Source of the DNA: Actinomycetota bacterium
GTDB taxonomy: Bacteria; Actinomycetota; Thermoleophilia; RBG-16-64-13
Reading direction: 5' to 3'
Length of the DNA stretch: 60,565 nt
Assembly (NCBI GenBank): GCA_012523095.1
Contig: JAAYJE010000052.1
Coordinates: 1 to 60,565 of the forward strand
Shown: positions 15,785 through 24,561 of the stretch, piece by piece
Layout: the number at the start of each line of letters is the position of its first letter
Position numbering within the stretch: position 1 is the stretch's first letter
Translations under genes and position numbers: made by a program
Notes under the pieces: model-generated
Seen by the model: only the letters and a program-made list of their open reading frames with translations
Database searches by the model: none
What the model was told of the DNA's origin: nothing

Positions 15785-17608
15785 ATGGAATTCGTCTCAT
15801 ACGACATAGCGAGCAACGACTTCCGACGGGCGGGTGCGGCTTCACGCTCCATCAAGGAGCACCTTAAGCGGATAGGCGCCGATGCCGAGGCCATCCGCCG
15901 CACCATGATCGCGGCGTACGAGGCCGAGATGAACGTGGTCATCCATTCGGTGGGAGGCCGGCTGGAGGCGTCTCTTTCCGACTCGCAGATAGACGTGAGC
16001 GTTGTGGACGACGGGCCCGGTATTCCCGATATCGAGCAGGCTATGGTGGAGGGCTATTCGACGGCGAGCGCCGAAGCACGCGCCCTTGGTTTTGGAGCGG
16101 GCATGGGCCTTCCCAACATCAAACGCAACAGCGACAGGCTGCGCGTCGCCTCACGCGTAGACGAAGGCACCCGAGTAAGCTTCACCGTCTATCTGAAACC
16201 CGAATGGGCCGAGGGGCCGCGGATCATATCGTTGTATGCCTTCACCGACCGGTGCCGAGACTGTCGGGCGTGCCTGACCGCCTGTCCCACCCAGGCGATG
16301 CGGGTGAGGAGGGGCAGCCCGAGCGTGCTGGAGCATCTCTGCGTCGATTGCGCCGCCTGTATCGCGGCCTGCAGCAGCCTGGCGCTCAGCACTCGGGAAG
16401 AGGTCACCTCTTTGGACGACCTGCCCGACAAGGCGGACATGCTCCTGGTCGTGCCGCCCGCCGTGCTGGCCGGCTGCGGAGCAGACTACCCGCCCGTGCA
16501 GGTGCTGGCCGCGCTCCAGACGCTGGGCTTCGCGGAGGTGGTCATCTCGGCCCCCTTTGAACAAGCCCTAAGAGAGGCCACCGGGGCCGGGGCTGGGGCC
16601 GCCGAGGCCACCGGGGCCGGGGCTGGGGCCACCGGGGCCGGGGCTGGGGCCGCCGAGGCCGGGGCTGGGGCCGCCGAGGCTGGGGCTGGGGCTAGGGCCG
16701 CCGAGGCCGGCGGCGCTCCGTCGCCGCGGCCCGTGATAGTGCCGGTTTGCCCGGCGGTCGTCAACCTGATCGAACTACGCTTCCCCTCTCTGGTGCCGCA
16801 CCTGGCGGCCTTCGACTCGCCGCTGGAGGCGGTGCAGGCCGTTTATGGTGACCGGCCCGCGGCCTACGTGGTCTCATGCCCGAGCCAGCGTTCTGCCCTC
16901 CTACAGGTCCAAACCATCGGCGGAGGAACCGGAGCCGACGCCGGTCGGCAGCCCCGGGTCGAGTACCTCTCGCCGGAGGTGATCCGACAGGCGGTCATGA
17001 TGAGACTCACGGGCCACAAACAGGTCGGCGTAGATGGGATTGGCCCACATACGGTTGGCGCCGATACGATCCGCGCGACGCCGGCCGGCGCCGCGCCGGC
17101 GGCCGTCCGAACCCGTCCCGCCGATCCCGAGCCGGTGGAACCCGGCCCGGTGGATCAAGCGCTCGTGGTCACGGGCACGACGCATGTAGGTGCGGTTCTG
17201 GAGAAAGTCGAGGACGGTCTTCTGGACGACGTGACCGTCGTTGAACCGTATGCCTGCGACGGCGGTTGTTTCGGCTCGCCGTTGCTGAGCGAAGACCACC
17301 ATGTGGCCGCCCGACGTTGGAATCAAGGAAGAGAGGCCGTGGAGGCGGCGGGCCCGACGCCGAGCGGCGTTGCTGTGGCCCGACGCCGGCCCTTCATGCC
17401 ACGCCCAGGCATCAGGCTCGACCCCGACATGGGTCGTGCCATCCAGAAACTCGGGGAGCTCCAGAGGCTGGTTCGTCTGCTGCCGGGAAGGGATTGCGGT
17501 ACGTGCGGCGCTCCCAGTTGCGCGGCCCTCGCCGAGGACGTCGTCATGGAGCGGGCGGGCATCGAGCTGTGCCCTTACAGAGACACTCAGAAGGAGGAGC
17601 AGGACTGA
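15785..17608 (+). CDS. Anti-sigma-type ATPase fused to a ferredoxin / [FeFe]-hydrogenase-like module
   Basis: The 607-residue protein is composite. Residues 1-140 are a RsbW/HATPase domain (AAYEAEMNVVIHS N-box; VVDDGPGIPDIEQAM; GFGAGMGLPNIKRNSDRL). Next come two [4Fe-4S] motifs (CRDCRACLTACPTQAM; CVDCAACIAACSSLAL). Residues about 215-500 resemble the hydrogenase large-subunit C-terminal fold, keeping Cys at the three H-cluster loops: VCPAVVN, SCPSQRS and ACDGGCFGSP (CxxxC as in HydA). The end (DCGTCGAPSCAALAED, then ELCPY) is an extra Fe-S domain. Loops L1 and L2 lack the second Cys and the Lys-Glu of catalytic enzymes, so a sensor role is inferred. A low-complexity GAGAAEA insert lies inside the hydrogenase-like part. 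Confidence 0.8.
   Translation: MEFVSYDIASNDFRRAGAASRSIKEHLKRIGADAEAIRRTMIAAYEAEMNVVIHSVGGRLEASLSDSQIDVSVVDDGPGIPDIEQAMVEGYSTASAEARALGFGAGMGLPNIKRNSDRLRVASRVDEGTRVSFTVYLKPEWAEGPRIISLYAFTDRCRDCRACLTACPTQAMRVRRGSPSVLEHLCVDCAACIAACSSLALSTREEVTSLDDLPDKADMLLVVPPAVLAGCGADYPPVQVLAALQTLGFAEVVISAPFEQALREATGAGAGAAEATGAGAGATGAGAGAAEAGAGAAEAGAGARAAEAGGAPSPRPVIVPVCPAVVNLIELRFPSLVPHLAAFDSPLEAVQAVYGDRPAAYVVSCPSQRSALLQVQTIGGGTGADAGRQPRVEYLSPEVIRQAVMMRLTGHKQVGVDGIGPHTVGADTIRATPAGAAPAAVRTRPADPEPVEPGPVDQALVVTGTTHVGAVLEKVEDGLLDDVTVVEPYACDGGCFGSPLLSEDHHVAARRWNQGREAVEAAGPTPSGVAVARRRPFMPRPGIRLDPDMGRAIQKLGELQRLVRLLPGRDCGTCGAPSCAALAEDVVMERAGIELCPYRDTQKEEQD
16577..16710 (+). repeat. GC-rich minisatellite coding for Ala-Gly repeats
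   Basis: Imperfect units of GCCGGGGCTGGG with GCCGAGGCC or ACC inserts repeat for about 130 bases within the ATPase-hydrogenase-like gene. They encode ATGAGAG and AAEAGAG runs. The reading frame is preserved, so length changes here would vary a flexible loop. Confidence 0.8.
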
Positions 17609-17985
17609 TGGAACTCCACGAACTGGCGCGCCTCCTGGACCTCAGTCCATTGACTCCCACCCTGGATCAGCACGACGCCGAGAGCGGCCAAGGTGACGGC
17701 GCCGTCGACATCACCCGTGGCTACGCGTCCGATCTCCTGAGCGACGTTCTCGCCAACGCGCCCGCCGGTGGGGTCCTCGTCACCCTGCAGGTCCACCTGA
17801 ACGTGATAGCCGTTGCGAGCCACGCCGGACTCCGGGCCGTCATCTTCTCGTGTGGAAGGGCCCCGGAGGATGACGTGATCGAGAAGGCCGCCGAGGAGGG
17901 TCTGTCGCTCTTCATGTCCTCCGCCGACACCTTCGAGATCGTGGGGCGGCTGTACGAACTGGGTCTGAGGGGGAGCACGGCTTGA
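17608..17985 (+). CDS. Small DRTGG-domain-like protein
   Basis: The 125-residue protein starts at ATG 17608, overlapping the previous stop (TGATG). It has the DRTGG-like pattern seen in the Rex fusion: YASDLLSDVLANAPAGGVLV; TLQVHLNVIAVASHAGLRAV; EEGLSLFMSSADTFEIVGRL. Stand-alone proteins of this kind occur in clostridial and acetogen hydrogenase clusters beside HATPase and PHP proteins. The function is unknown; a ligand-sensing adaptor role for the ATPase is plausible. Confidence 0.7.
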   Translation: MELHELARLLDLSPLTPTLDQHDAESGQGDGAVDITRGYASDLLSDVLANAPAGGVLVTLQVHLNVIAVASHAGLRAVIFSCGRAPEDDVIEKAAEEGLSLFMSSADTFEIVGRLYELGLRGSTA

Positions 17986-18028
17986 GGATCCCGACCGCCA
18001 TATGCCTCCGGCCGGAAGGACGCCATGA

Positions 18029-18811
18029 TTGAGCGCCGAGGCTACAGCCCAGGTGCCGCGTCTCCGGTCGCTGCGTGCGGATCTTCACATCCACACAGCC
18101 CTATCGCCCTGTGCTTCGGAGCAGATGACTCCTCCGGCGATCGTGCAGGCCGCCTTGATGAAGGGGGTTGACGTGATCGCCATCTGCGACCATAACACGG
18201 CGGGCAATGTGGGAGCCGTGCAGAAGGCGGCCGAGTCTGCCGGAGGAGAGCTGACGGTGCTTCCCGGCATGGAGATCACGAGCGAGGAAGAGGTCCACGT
18301 GGTGGGCCTGTTTGCCGATCTGCGCACCGCCGAGAACGTGGCCGACCGGCTGCGCGCGCTCCTTCCCGCGGCAGACCCGGGTTACTACGCCTTCTTCGGC
18401 GAACAACCGTTGCTAGCCGCCGACGGCCGGGAGACCGGCAGGGAGACCGCGACACTGGCGGCCGCCGTGCCTCTCGACTTGAACGACATAGTGGGGCTCA
18501 TACACGACCACGGCGGGCTCGCCATCGCCGCCCACGTCGACCGCAGGTCTTTTAGTGTCTGCTCACAGTTGGGCTTCTTCCCAGAGGACGCGGGCTTCGA
18601 TGCCATAGAGGTGTCGCGCCATACGGATGCGGCCTCCTCCCGCATGGAAGAGTTCTCCTCTCTAGGCCTGCCGGTGGTGGGTTCCTCCGACGGCCACTTC
18701 CTGGAAGAGGTTGGGACGGGCACGACCGTCATCCGAGCTCTAGAGCCCACGTTCGCCGAACTCTCCCTCGCGCTTGCCGGGGTCGACGGAAGAAGCGTGA
18801 CCCGTGCATGA
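18029..18811 (+). CDS. PHP-domain metal-dependent phosphoesterase
   Basis: The 260-residue protein carries PHP metal-binding motifs in order: DLHIHTALSPCASE near residue 19, ICDHNTAGN, LPGMEITSEEEVHVVGLFAD, IAAHVDRRSF and GSSDGHFLEE. PHP enzymes hydrolyse phosphoesters using a trinuclear metal site; the substrate is unknown here. The start is TTG 18029, with GGAAGGA upstream. It overlaps the next gene by eight bases. Its linkage to HATPase, DRTGG and NuoE genes mirrors [FeFe]-hydrogenase accessory clusters of anaerobes. Confidence 0.85.
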   Translation: MSAEATAQVPRLRSLRADLHIHTALSPCASEQMTPPAIVQAALMKGVDVIAICDHNTAGNVGAVQKAAESAGGELTVLPGMEITSEEEVHVVGLFADLRTAENVADRLRALLPAADPGYYAFFGEQPLLAADGRETGRETATLAAAVPLDLNDIVGLIHDHGGLAIAAHVDRRSFSVCSQLGFFPEDAGFDAIEVSRHTDAASSRMEEFSSLGLPVVGSSDGHFLEEVGTGTTVIRALEPTFAELSLALAGVDGRSVTRA

Positions 18812-19916
18812 CCTGTCGCTTTATCTGCTCGAGGTGCTCGAGAACTCGGTGCGGGCCGGTGCGAACCGAGTGGAGATCGGCCTCACCATCGATAGCGCCA
18901 CGGACACATTACAGATGACTGTGGACGACGACGGGCACGGCCTGACCACCTCCCCGGACCAGATCCTCGATCCCTTCTTCACCACCAAACCGGGCAAGAA
19001 GACGGGGCTCGGCCTGAGCCTGCTGAGGGCGGACGCCCAGGCGGCCGGTGGCGACCTCAGCATCGGGCCCTCGCCCACTTTGAGCGGCGTGCGTATGGAG
19101 ACCCGTATGCAACTCGATCACGTCGACCGGCCCCCGCTCGGCGACGTGGCCGCCAGCATCATCGTGACCGCCGTCACCAACCCAGGCATCGATTTCGCCG
19201 TGACGCTGACGGGCGACCATTTCTTACCACCGTTGCTCCGGGGCTCCCCTCAGGAGGCCGCCGAAAGACTCGCTCTCAAACAACCCATCGATCCAGTTAC
19301 CGAACAAACGACTGAGACCCAAACCGACCAGGGAGTTCTGAACATGAATGACGAAGTGGACAAGACCGAACCCGGCTGCTCAGGCTGCTGCGGAGAAGAG
19401 ACCTCCGAGGAGGAGCTCCTTGCCCGGCTGGATGAGGTCATAGAGAGCTACCGAGACAAGCCCGGCGCTTTGATCCCGGTGCTGCAGGTGGCCCAGGGGA
19501 TCATCGGCTACCTACCCGAGTTCGCGCTTAAACACATCGCCGAGGGACTCGGAAGACCCTACAGCGAGGTCGCCGGCGTGGTCGGTTTCTACTCCTTCTT
19601 CTCGACGGTGCCGCGGGGCCGCAACGTGATCCGCGTGTGTCTCGGCACCGCCTGCTATGTGCGGGGCGGCCTGGCCGTCCTTGACTCGCTGAAGAAAGAG
19701 CTCGGCATCGACGTGGGTGAGACGACCGCCGACCGCGAGTTCTCTCTCGAGGTGGCGCGCTGCTTCGGCGCCTGTGGGCTGGCGCCCGTCATCACCGTCA
19801 ACGATATCGTCCACCACAGGGTCAAACCCGCCCGGATCAACGACATCCTCGTCCAGTACTGCTCCGGACCGGCGCTGGAAACGGCCACAGCCGGGTCGGG
19901 CGAAAGGAGCAATTGA
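18804..19916 (+). CDS. HATPase domain fused in frame to a NuoE/HydC-type [2Fe-2S] subunit
   Basis: One uninterrupted 370-codon frame holds two proteins that are separate in most relatives. Residues 1-100 are a GHKL ATPase (LEVLENSVRAGANRVEIGL; MTVDDDGHGLTTSPDQILDP; TTKPGKKTGLGLSLLRADA). From about residue 181 the frame is a NuoE-like subunit with a Cys-rich start (CSGCCGEE) and the [2Fe-2S] ligands CLGTACYVRGG and CFGACGLAP. NuoE passes electrons to or from the NuoF flavin. An internal ATG at 19344 has AGGGAG eight bases upstream, so a separate 190-residue NuoE may also be made. The start is GTG 18804, overlapping the PHP gene. Confidence 0.85.
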   Translation: MHDLSLYLLEVLENSVRAGANRVEIGLTIDSATDTLQMTVDDDGHGLTTSPDQILDPFFTTKPGKKTGLGLSLLRADAQAAGGDLSIGPSPTLSGVRMETRMQLDHVDRPPLGDVAASIIVTAVTNPGIDFAVTLTGDHFLPPLLRGSPQEAAERLALKQPIDPVTEQTTETQTDQGVLNMNDEVDKTEPGCSGCCGEETSEEELLARLDEVIESYRDKPGALIPVLQVAQGIIGYLPEFALKHIAEGLGRPYSEVAGVVGFYSFFSTVPRGRNVIRVCLGTACYVRGGLAVLDSLKKELGIDVGETTADREFSLEVARCFGACGLAPVITVNDIVHHRVKPARINDILVQYCSGPALETATAGSGERSN

Positions 19917-19918
19917 CC

Positions 19919-20296
19919 ATGGCCGACAAGATCAAAAGCCCCGCAGACCTACTCTCTATGGCCAACAAGGCCAAAGAGGCCATCGACCTCCGTTCGGGCG
20001 CCAAAGAGATCAAAGTGACGGTCCACATGGGTACATGCGGCATCGCGGCCGGCGCCCGCGACGTGGTGGTCGCCTTCATAGGGGAGATCGCCGACGCCAA
20101 ACTGGACAACGTCGCCATCCACCAATCCGGCTGCGCCGGGCTCTGTGAGATGGAGCCGATGGCAACCGTGGAAATGGCTGATGGGACCCTTTATCACTAC
20201 GGCCATCTCGAGGATCGCAAGAAGATCCATGAGATCGTTCAGAATCACCTGGTAGGCGGCGCTCCGGTGGCCGAGTATCTCATCAAGTCGGCATAG
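19919..20296 (+). CDS. Thioredoxin-like [2Fe-2S] ferredoxin
   Basis: The 125-residue protein begins at ATG 19919 behind AAAGGAG, just after the HATPase-NuoE stop. It has a helical lead then a thioredoxin-like fold with VTVHMGTCGIAAGARDVVVA and VAIHQSGCAGLCEMEPMATV. The Cys pattern (one Cys, then CAGLC) matches the (2Fe-2S)-binding ferredoxin family found between NuoE- and NuoF-like genes in bifurcating hydrogenase and transhydrogenase operons. Electron carrier within the complex is the likely role. Confidence 0.85.
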   Translation: MADKIKSPADLLSMANKAKEAIDLRSGAKEIKVTVHMGTCGIAAGARDVVVAFIGEIADAKLDNVAIHQSGCAGLCEMEPMATVEMADGTLYHYGHLEDRKKIHEIVQNHLVGGAPVAEYLIKSA

Positions 20297-20330
20297 ACAC
20301 CCATCTCATGGAATACCGAGGGAAGAACTA

Positions 20331-23300
20331 ATGGACCAGATCACTAATCAAGTACTTGTCTGCACCGGAGGTGGGTGCATCGCCTCGGGGTCTCTCGAAG
20401 TCAGCGCCGCCTTCAAGGAAGAGATCGCCAACCAAGGCCTCTCGAACTTCAACCAGGTCATCGAGACCGGTTGCCTTGGCCCCTGCGCGGTGGGCCCCGT
20501 GGTACTCATCTACCCCGACGGAGTCTTCTATCAGAACGTCAAACTCGAGGACGTCCCCGAGATCGTATCGGAGCATCTGCTGAAGGGCCGCATCGTCCAA
20601 CGGCTCGTGAGCCATGCTCCGGGCACCGACCGGACCGTCGCCGAGATGGAAGATGTCGACTTCTTCAAGCGCCAGGTGAAGATCGTCCTCCGCAACTCCG
20701 GCATCATCGACCCGCTCAAGATCGAAGAGTACATCGCTCGTGAGGGATACCAAGCGTTGGCCAAGGCCCTCACGGAGATGCAGCCTGAGGACGTGGTGAC
20801 CGAGATCGTCCGCAGCGGCCTACGCGGCCGCGGCGGCGCAGGCTTCTCCACCGGTCTCAAGTGGCAGTTCGCCATGCACGCCGACTCCGACGTGAAGTAC
20901 ATGCTCTGCAATGCCGACGAGGGCGACCCCGGGGCTTTCATGGACCGGTCAGTGCTGGAAGGCGACCCGCACAGCTTGATCGAAGGCATGGCCATCGGCG
21001 CCTACGCCATCAGCGCCAGAGAGGGGTTCGTCTACCTGCGCGCGGAGTATCCCCTCGCGATCGAGCGCCTGCAGTATGCCATCGACCAGGCCCGCGAATA
21101 CGGCCTCCTCGGCGAGGACATCATGGGCACCGGCTTCAGTTTCGACCTCGAGATCCGCAAAGGCTCCGGAGCCTTCGTCTGTGGCGAAGAGACGGCCCTC
21201 ATGCGCTCCATCGAGGGGAAACGCGGCGAACCTCGCCCCCGGCCGCCGTTTCCAGCGGAGAGAGGCCTGTGGGAGAAACCCAGCGTGCTCAACAACGTCG
21301 AGACCTTCGCCAACATAGCCCCCATCATCCTCAAGGGGTGGGAGTGGTACGCGAGTACGGGCACCGAGAAGAGCAAGGGCACGAAAGTGTTCGCTCTGGG
21401 AGGCGCCATCCAGCATGCCGGGCTCGTCGAAGTCCCTGTCGGGGTCCAACTGGGCGAGATGGTTTTCGAGATCGGCGGCGGGGTGCCCGGAGGCAAGGAG
21501 CTGAAGGCCGTGCAGTTGGGCGGCCCCTCGGGGGGTTGCATCCCCAAGTCCGACCTGAATGTGCCGGTCGACTACGAGACTCTGCAGGACCTGGGAGCCA
21601 TCATGGGTTCGGGCGGCTGTGTGGTCATGGATGATGACAGCTGCATGGTCGACGTAGCCCGCTTCTTCCTCGATTTCATCCAAGATGAGAGCTGCGGCAA
21701 GTGCGTGCCCTGCCGGGTGGGGACGAAACGCATGCTCGAGATCGTCACCGCCATCTGCAACGGCGAGGGCAAGGAAGGCGACATCGAAGAACTCGAGAGG
21801 CTGGGCGCCATCATCAAGGATACCTCCCTGTGCGGACTCGGCCAGACCGCTCCCAACCCGGTCTTGTCCACCATCCGCCACTTCCGGCATGAGTACGAGG
21901 CGCATATCAGAGACCATTATTGCGAGGCCGGAGTCTGCTCCAGCCTGTTCACCGCTCGTTGCACCAACGCCTGTCCGGCGAGCGTCAACGTGCCGGGCTT
22001 CGTGAGCCTCATCGGCGAGCAACGCTTCGACGAAGCGCTCCGACTGCACCGGGAGCGAAACCCGCTGGCAAGCATCTGTGGGCGGGTGTGCTTCCACCCT
22101 TGCGAGAGCAAGTGTGTGCGAGGCGGTCTGGACGACCCGGTGGCCATCCGCAGCCTGAAGCGGTTCATGACCGAGCAGGAAACCGAGATACAGATCCCCG
22201 AGGTACATATGAGCGCCGAGAACGCCGCGCGCAAGGTGGCCATCGTCGGCAGTGGTCCGGCCGGTCTTTCCTGCGCCTACTTCCTGGCCCGCCTTGGCTA
22301 TAAACCGACCATCTTCGAGAAGGAGACCAGTCCCGGCGGCATGCTGGTGCAGGCCATCCCCGCCTACCGGCTCCCCCGCGAAGAATTGGGCCGCGAGATC
22401 AGCATGATCGAGAGCATGGGCGTCACCATCGAGACCGGCAAAGCTCTCGGAGAAGACTTCACACTAACCGATCTCAAAGATCAGGGTTATCAGGCGGTCT
22501 TCCTAGGCGTGGGAGCCCCATCAGGCACCAACCTGGGCATCCCCGGCGAGGAGGGCGAAGGCGTCACGGAGGCCCTAACCTTCCTACGCGACTACAACGT
22601 GGACGGCACTGCTTGGGTAGGCGAAGAAGTGGCCATCGTTGGAGGCGGCAACTCCGCCGTCGACGCGGCCCGGACGGCTCTGCGCCTTGGCGCCAAGCAC
22701 GTGAACATCCTCTACCGGCGCCAGCGTGACCAGATGCCCGCCTGGGCCGAGGAGGTCATCGCCGCCGACGACGAGGGCATCACCTTACTGCCTTTGACCG
22801 CGCCCAAAGAGGTCCTCCGCGACGCCGACGGCAAGGTCACCGGCGTGCTCTGCCAGCAGATGGCCCTCGGTGACTACGACAAGAGCGGCCGGCGCCGCCC
22901 GGTGGCGGGCCGCAACCCCGACTTCACCGTGCCGTGCGATCAGGTGATCGCCGCCGTCGGTCAATCTCTCGACGCGCAGACACTGCTCGGCGATCTACCG
23001 GTGGAACTACGCAACAATTGGTTCAAGGTCGACCGGGCCACCGGCGCCACCAGCGTGGAATGGATCTTCGCCGGAGGCGACGCGACCACCGGTCCTGCCT
23101 CGGTGGTCGAGGCCGTGGGCGCGGGTGAGCGTGCCGCCGTGGGCATCGATCAGTTCCTCACGGGAGAAGAGCACGCTTTCTGGCGTCGAGACGCCGTCGT
23201 GGACACCTATTTCGATCCCGATGCCGACCCGGTGGCGACCGAACGAGCCGCCGTGGTTTGCCTGGATCCCGAGGCACGAGCCTGTACGTTCGACGAGGTG

Positions 23301-23411
23301 GAGCTCTCCTGGAGCACGGAGACCGCATGCGCTGAAGCTAAGCGGTGCCTGCGCTGCGACTACGGGAAGGTGACCGCAAGCCCCGTCGGTTCCGAAGGAG
23401 ACGACGGATGA
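20331..23411 (+). CDS. NuoF/HydB-like flavoprotein fused to a GltD/NfnL-like flavoprotein
   Basis: The 1026-residue protein has, in order: a thioredoxin-like [2Fe-2S] domain (CTGGGCIASGS; CLGPCAVGP); a NuoF core binding FMN and NAD (RGRGGAGFSTGLKWQ; NADEGDPGAFMDR; GAFVCGEETALMRSIEGKRG); the SLBB and [4Fe-4S] part (ESCGKCVPCRVGTKR; CGLGQTAPNP); and a GltD/NfnL-like unit with Fe-S Cys (CTNACPASVNVPG; CGRVCFHPCESKC), FAD (VAIVGSGPAGLSCAYFLA) and NADPH (EVAIVGGGNSAVDAARTAL) sites. It suggests an electron-bifurcating transhydrogenase like Sporomusa-type Nfn (StnABC), linking NADH, NADPH and ferredoxin, with two subunits merged. The partner NuoE lies upstream. Confidence 0.9.
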   Translation: MDQITNQVLVCTGGGCIASGSLEVSAAFKEEIANQGLSNFNQVIETGCLGPCAVGPVVLIYPDGVFYQNVKLEDVPEIVSEHLLKGRIVQRLVSHAPGTDRTVAEMEDVDFFKRQVKIVLRNSGIIDPLKIEEYIAREGYQALAKALTEMQPEDVVTEIVRSGLRGRGGAGFSTGLKWQFAMHADSDVKYMLCNADEGDPGAFMDRSVLEGDPHSLIEGMAIGAYAISAREGFVYLRAEYPLAIERLQYAIDQAREYGLLGEDIMGTGFSFDLEIRKGSGAFVCGEETALMRSIEGKRGEPRPRPPFPAERGLWEKPSVLNNVETFANIAPIILKGWEWYASTGTEKSKGTKVFALGGAIQHAGLVEVPVGVQLGEMVFEIGGGVPGGKELKAVQLGGPSGGCIPKSDLNVPVDYETLQDLGAIMGSGGCVVMDDDSCMVDVARFFLDFIQDESCGKCVPCRVGTKRMLEIVTAICNGEGKEGDIEELERLGAIIKDTSLCGLGQTAPNPVLSTIRHFRHEYEAHIRDHYCEAGVCSSLFTARCTNACPASVNVPGFVSLIGEQRFDEALRLHRERNPLASICGRVCFHPCESKCVRGGLDDPVAIRSLKRFMTEQETEIQIPEVHMSAENAARKVAIVGSGPAGLSCAYFLARLGYKPTIFEKETSPGGMLVQAIPAYRLPREELGREISMIESMGVTIETGKALGEDFTLTDLKDQGYQAVFLGVGAPSGTNLGIPGEEGEGVTEALTFLRDYNVDGTAWVGEEVAIVGGGNSAVDAARTALRLGAKHVNILYRRQRDQMPAWAEEVIAADDEGITLLPLTAPKEVLRDADGKVTGVLCQQMALGDYDKSGRRRPVAGRNPDFTVPCDQVIAAVGQSLDAQTLLGDLPVELRNNWFKVDRATGATSVEWIFAGGDATTGPASVVEAVGAGERAAVGIDQFLTGEEHAFWRRDAVVDTYFDPDADPVATERAAVVCLDPEARACTFDEVELSWSTETACAEAKRCLRCDYGKVTASPVGSEGDDG

Positions 23412-23572
23412 CCTGTCTGCATCAGCTACTGAAGAAACCGGCGCAGACCGGCTGACAGAAAGGAGAGGCCGGCCAGACAAGCCGTAGAAGCCCGGTGGCG
23501 GACCAACGAACCCGTACCCCACCGGCACGTGGAACTCGATATAGGGACGAACAACAGAAAGGAAAAGAGAGT

Positions 23573-24529
23573 ATGTCTGCACCAGTCGTCACGGCCGCCT
23601 GCAACGCTCCGGGCGAAGTCGCGCAGATCGCATGCAATACGAGCAAGGCGAAGGCCGCACTCCCACTGGGCAAGATGATCGTTCTGGGCCTGCTGGCCGG
23701 AGCTTATATCGGTTTCGGAGCCTATCTGGCCACCACGGTCGGCCACGATGCCTCCCAGTTCCTCGGCAACGGAGTCGGTCAGCTGCTATTCGGTTCGGTG
23801 TTCACCGTCGGCCTCATAATGGTTGTCATCGGCGGCTCCGAACTGTTCACCGGGAACAACATGTTCATGATGGTGGGAGCGCTGGAAGGCACCACCACCT
23901 GGCGCAGTCTGGGTAAGAACTGGGCGGTGGTCTGGATCACCAACCTCATCGGTGCTCTCATCCTCGTGATGATCATATACGGCGCGTTCTACGCCACGGG
24001 TGACGGCGCCGGCCTTTTCAAAGGCGGCATCGGGGCGAAGGCGGTCGCCATCGCCAAAGGCAAGGTGGAGCTGACCTTCTGGGCGGCTCTACTCCGCGGC
24101 ATCCTCTGCAACTGGCTGGTATGCATGGCCGTTTGGCTGGCGCTGGCATCCAAAGACGTTGTGGGCAAGATCTTCGGCATCTTCTTCCCGATCATGGCCT
24201 TCGTCGCCATGGGCTTCGAGCACAGCGTGGCCAACATGTTCTTCATCCCCATGGGCATCATGGTCAGCGACAACGAGATCATCCTGAACGCGGCCGCCGC
24301 CGCGGCGGCCGGTCCCGAGGCCGCACAAGCGGCGCTGGACGGCTTCAAGATCGCCGTCGCCGACCACCTCAACTGGGGCACCTTCTTCTACAAGAACTTG
24401 ATCCCCGTGTCCATCGGCAACATCATCGGCGGTGGCATCTTCGTCGGAAGCGCGTACTGGTTCACCTATGTGCGCAAGTCCAAGAGGGTCAAGGCCGCAG
24501 AGGCGGCCAAGGCCGACGCGGATAAGTAA
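23573..24529 (+). CDS. focA: Formate/nitrite channel family protein (FocA/FdhC-like)
   Basis: The 318-residue membrane protein has the FNT fold with six hydrophobic segments: LPLGKMIVLGLLAGAYIGFG; GSELFTGNNMFMMVGALEG; LRGILCNWLVCMAVWLALAS. The signature GFEHSVANMFFIPMGI carries the conserved pore His, followed by NLIPVSIGNIIGGG. FNT channels pass formate or formic acid across the membrane, as pentamers. ATG 23573 follows AAAGGAAAAGAG. Its place beside formate dehydrogenase and after the transhydrogenase genes supports formate over nitrite. It is longer than FocA (about 285), with an extra loop (AAAAAAGPEAAQAALDGFK). Confidence 0.92.
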   Translation: MSAPVVTAACNAPGEVAQIACNTSKAKAALPLGKMIVLGLLAGAYIGFGAYLATTVGHDASQFLGNGVGQLLFGSVFTVGLIMVVIGGSELFTGNNMFMMVGALEGTTTWRSLGKNWAVVWITNLIGALILVMIIYGAFYATGDGAGLFKGGIGAKAVAIAKGKVELTFWAALLRGILCNWLVCMAVWLALASKDVVGKIFGIFFPIMAFVAMGFEHSVANMFFIPMGIMVSDNEIILNAAAAAAAGPEAAQAALDGFKIAVADHLNWGTFFYKNLIPVSIGNIIGGGIFVGSAYWFTYVRKSKRVKAAEAAKADADK

Positions 24530-24561
24530 CATTCAGGTCGAAGACCTCTCTGCAGGAACAA

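Noticed and set aside
15785-17608. The ATPase-hydrogenase-like protein as a catalytic HydA hydrogenase.
   Set aside because: The first and second H-cluster loops lack the residues of catalytic enzymes, and the N-terminus is a GHKL ATPase rather than the HydA ferredoxin array.
23407-23454. A 15-codon frame (MTCLHQLLKKPAQTG) overlapping the end of the NuoF-GltD gene.
   Set aside because: Too short and without independent support; likely chance.
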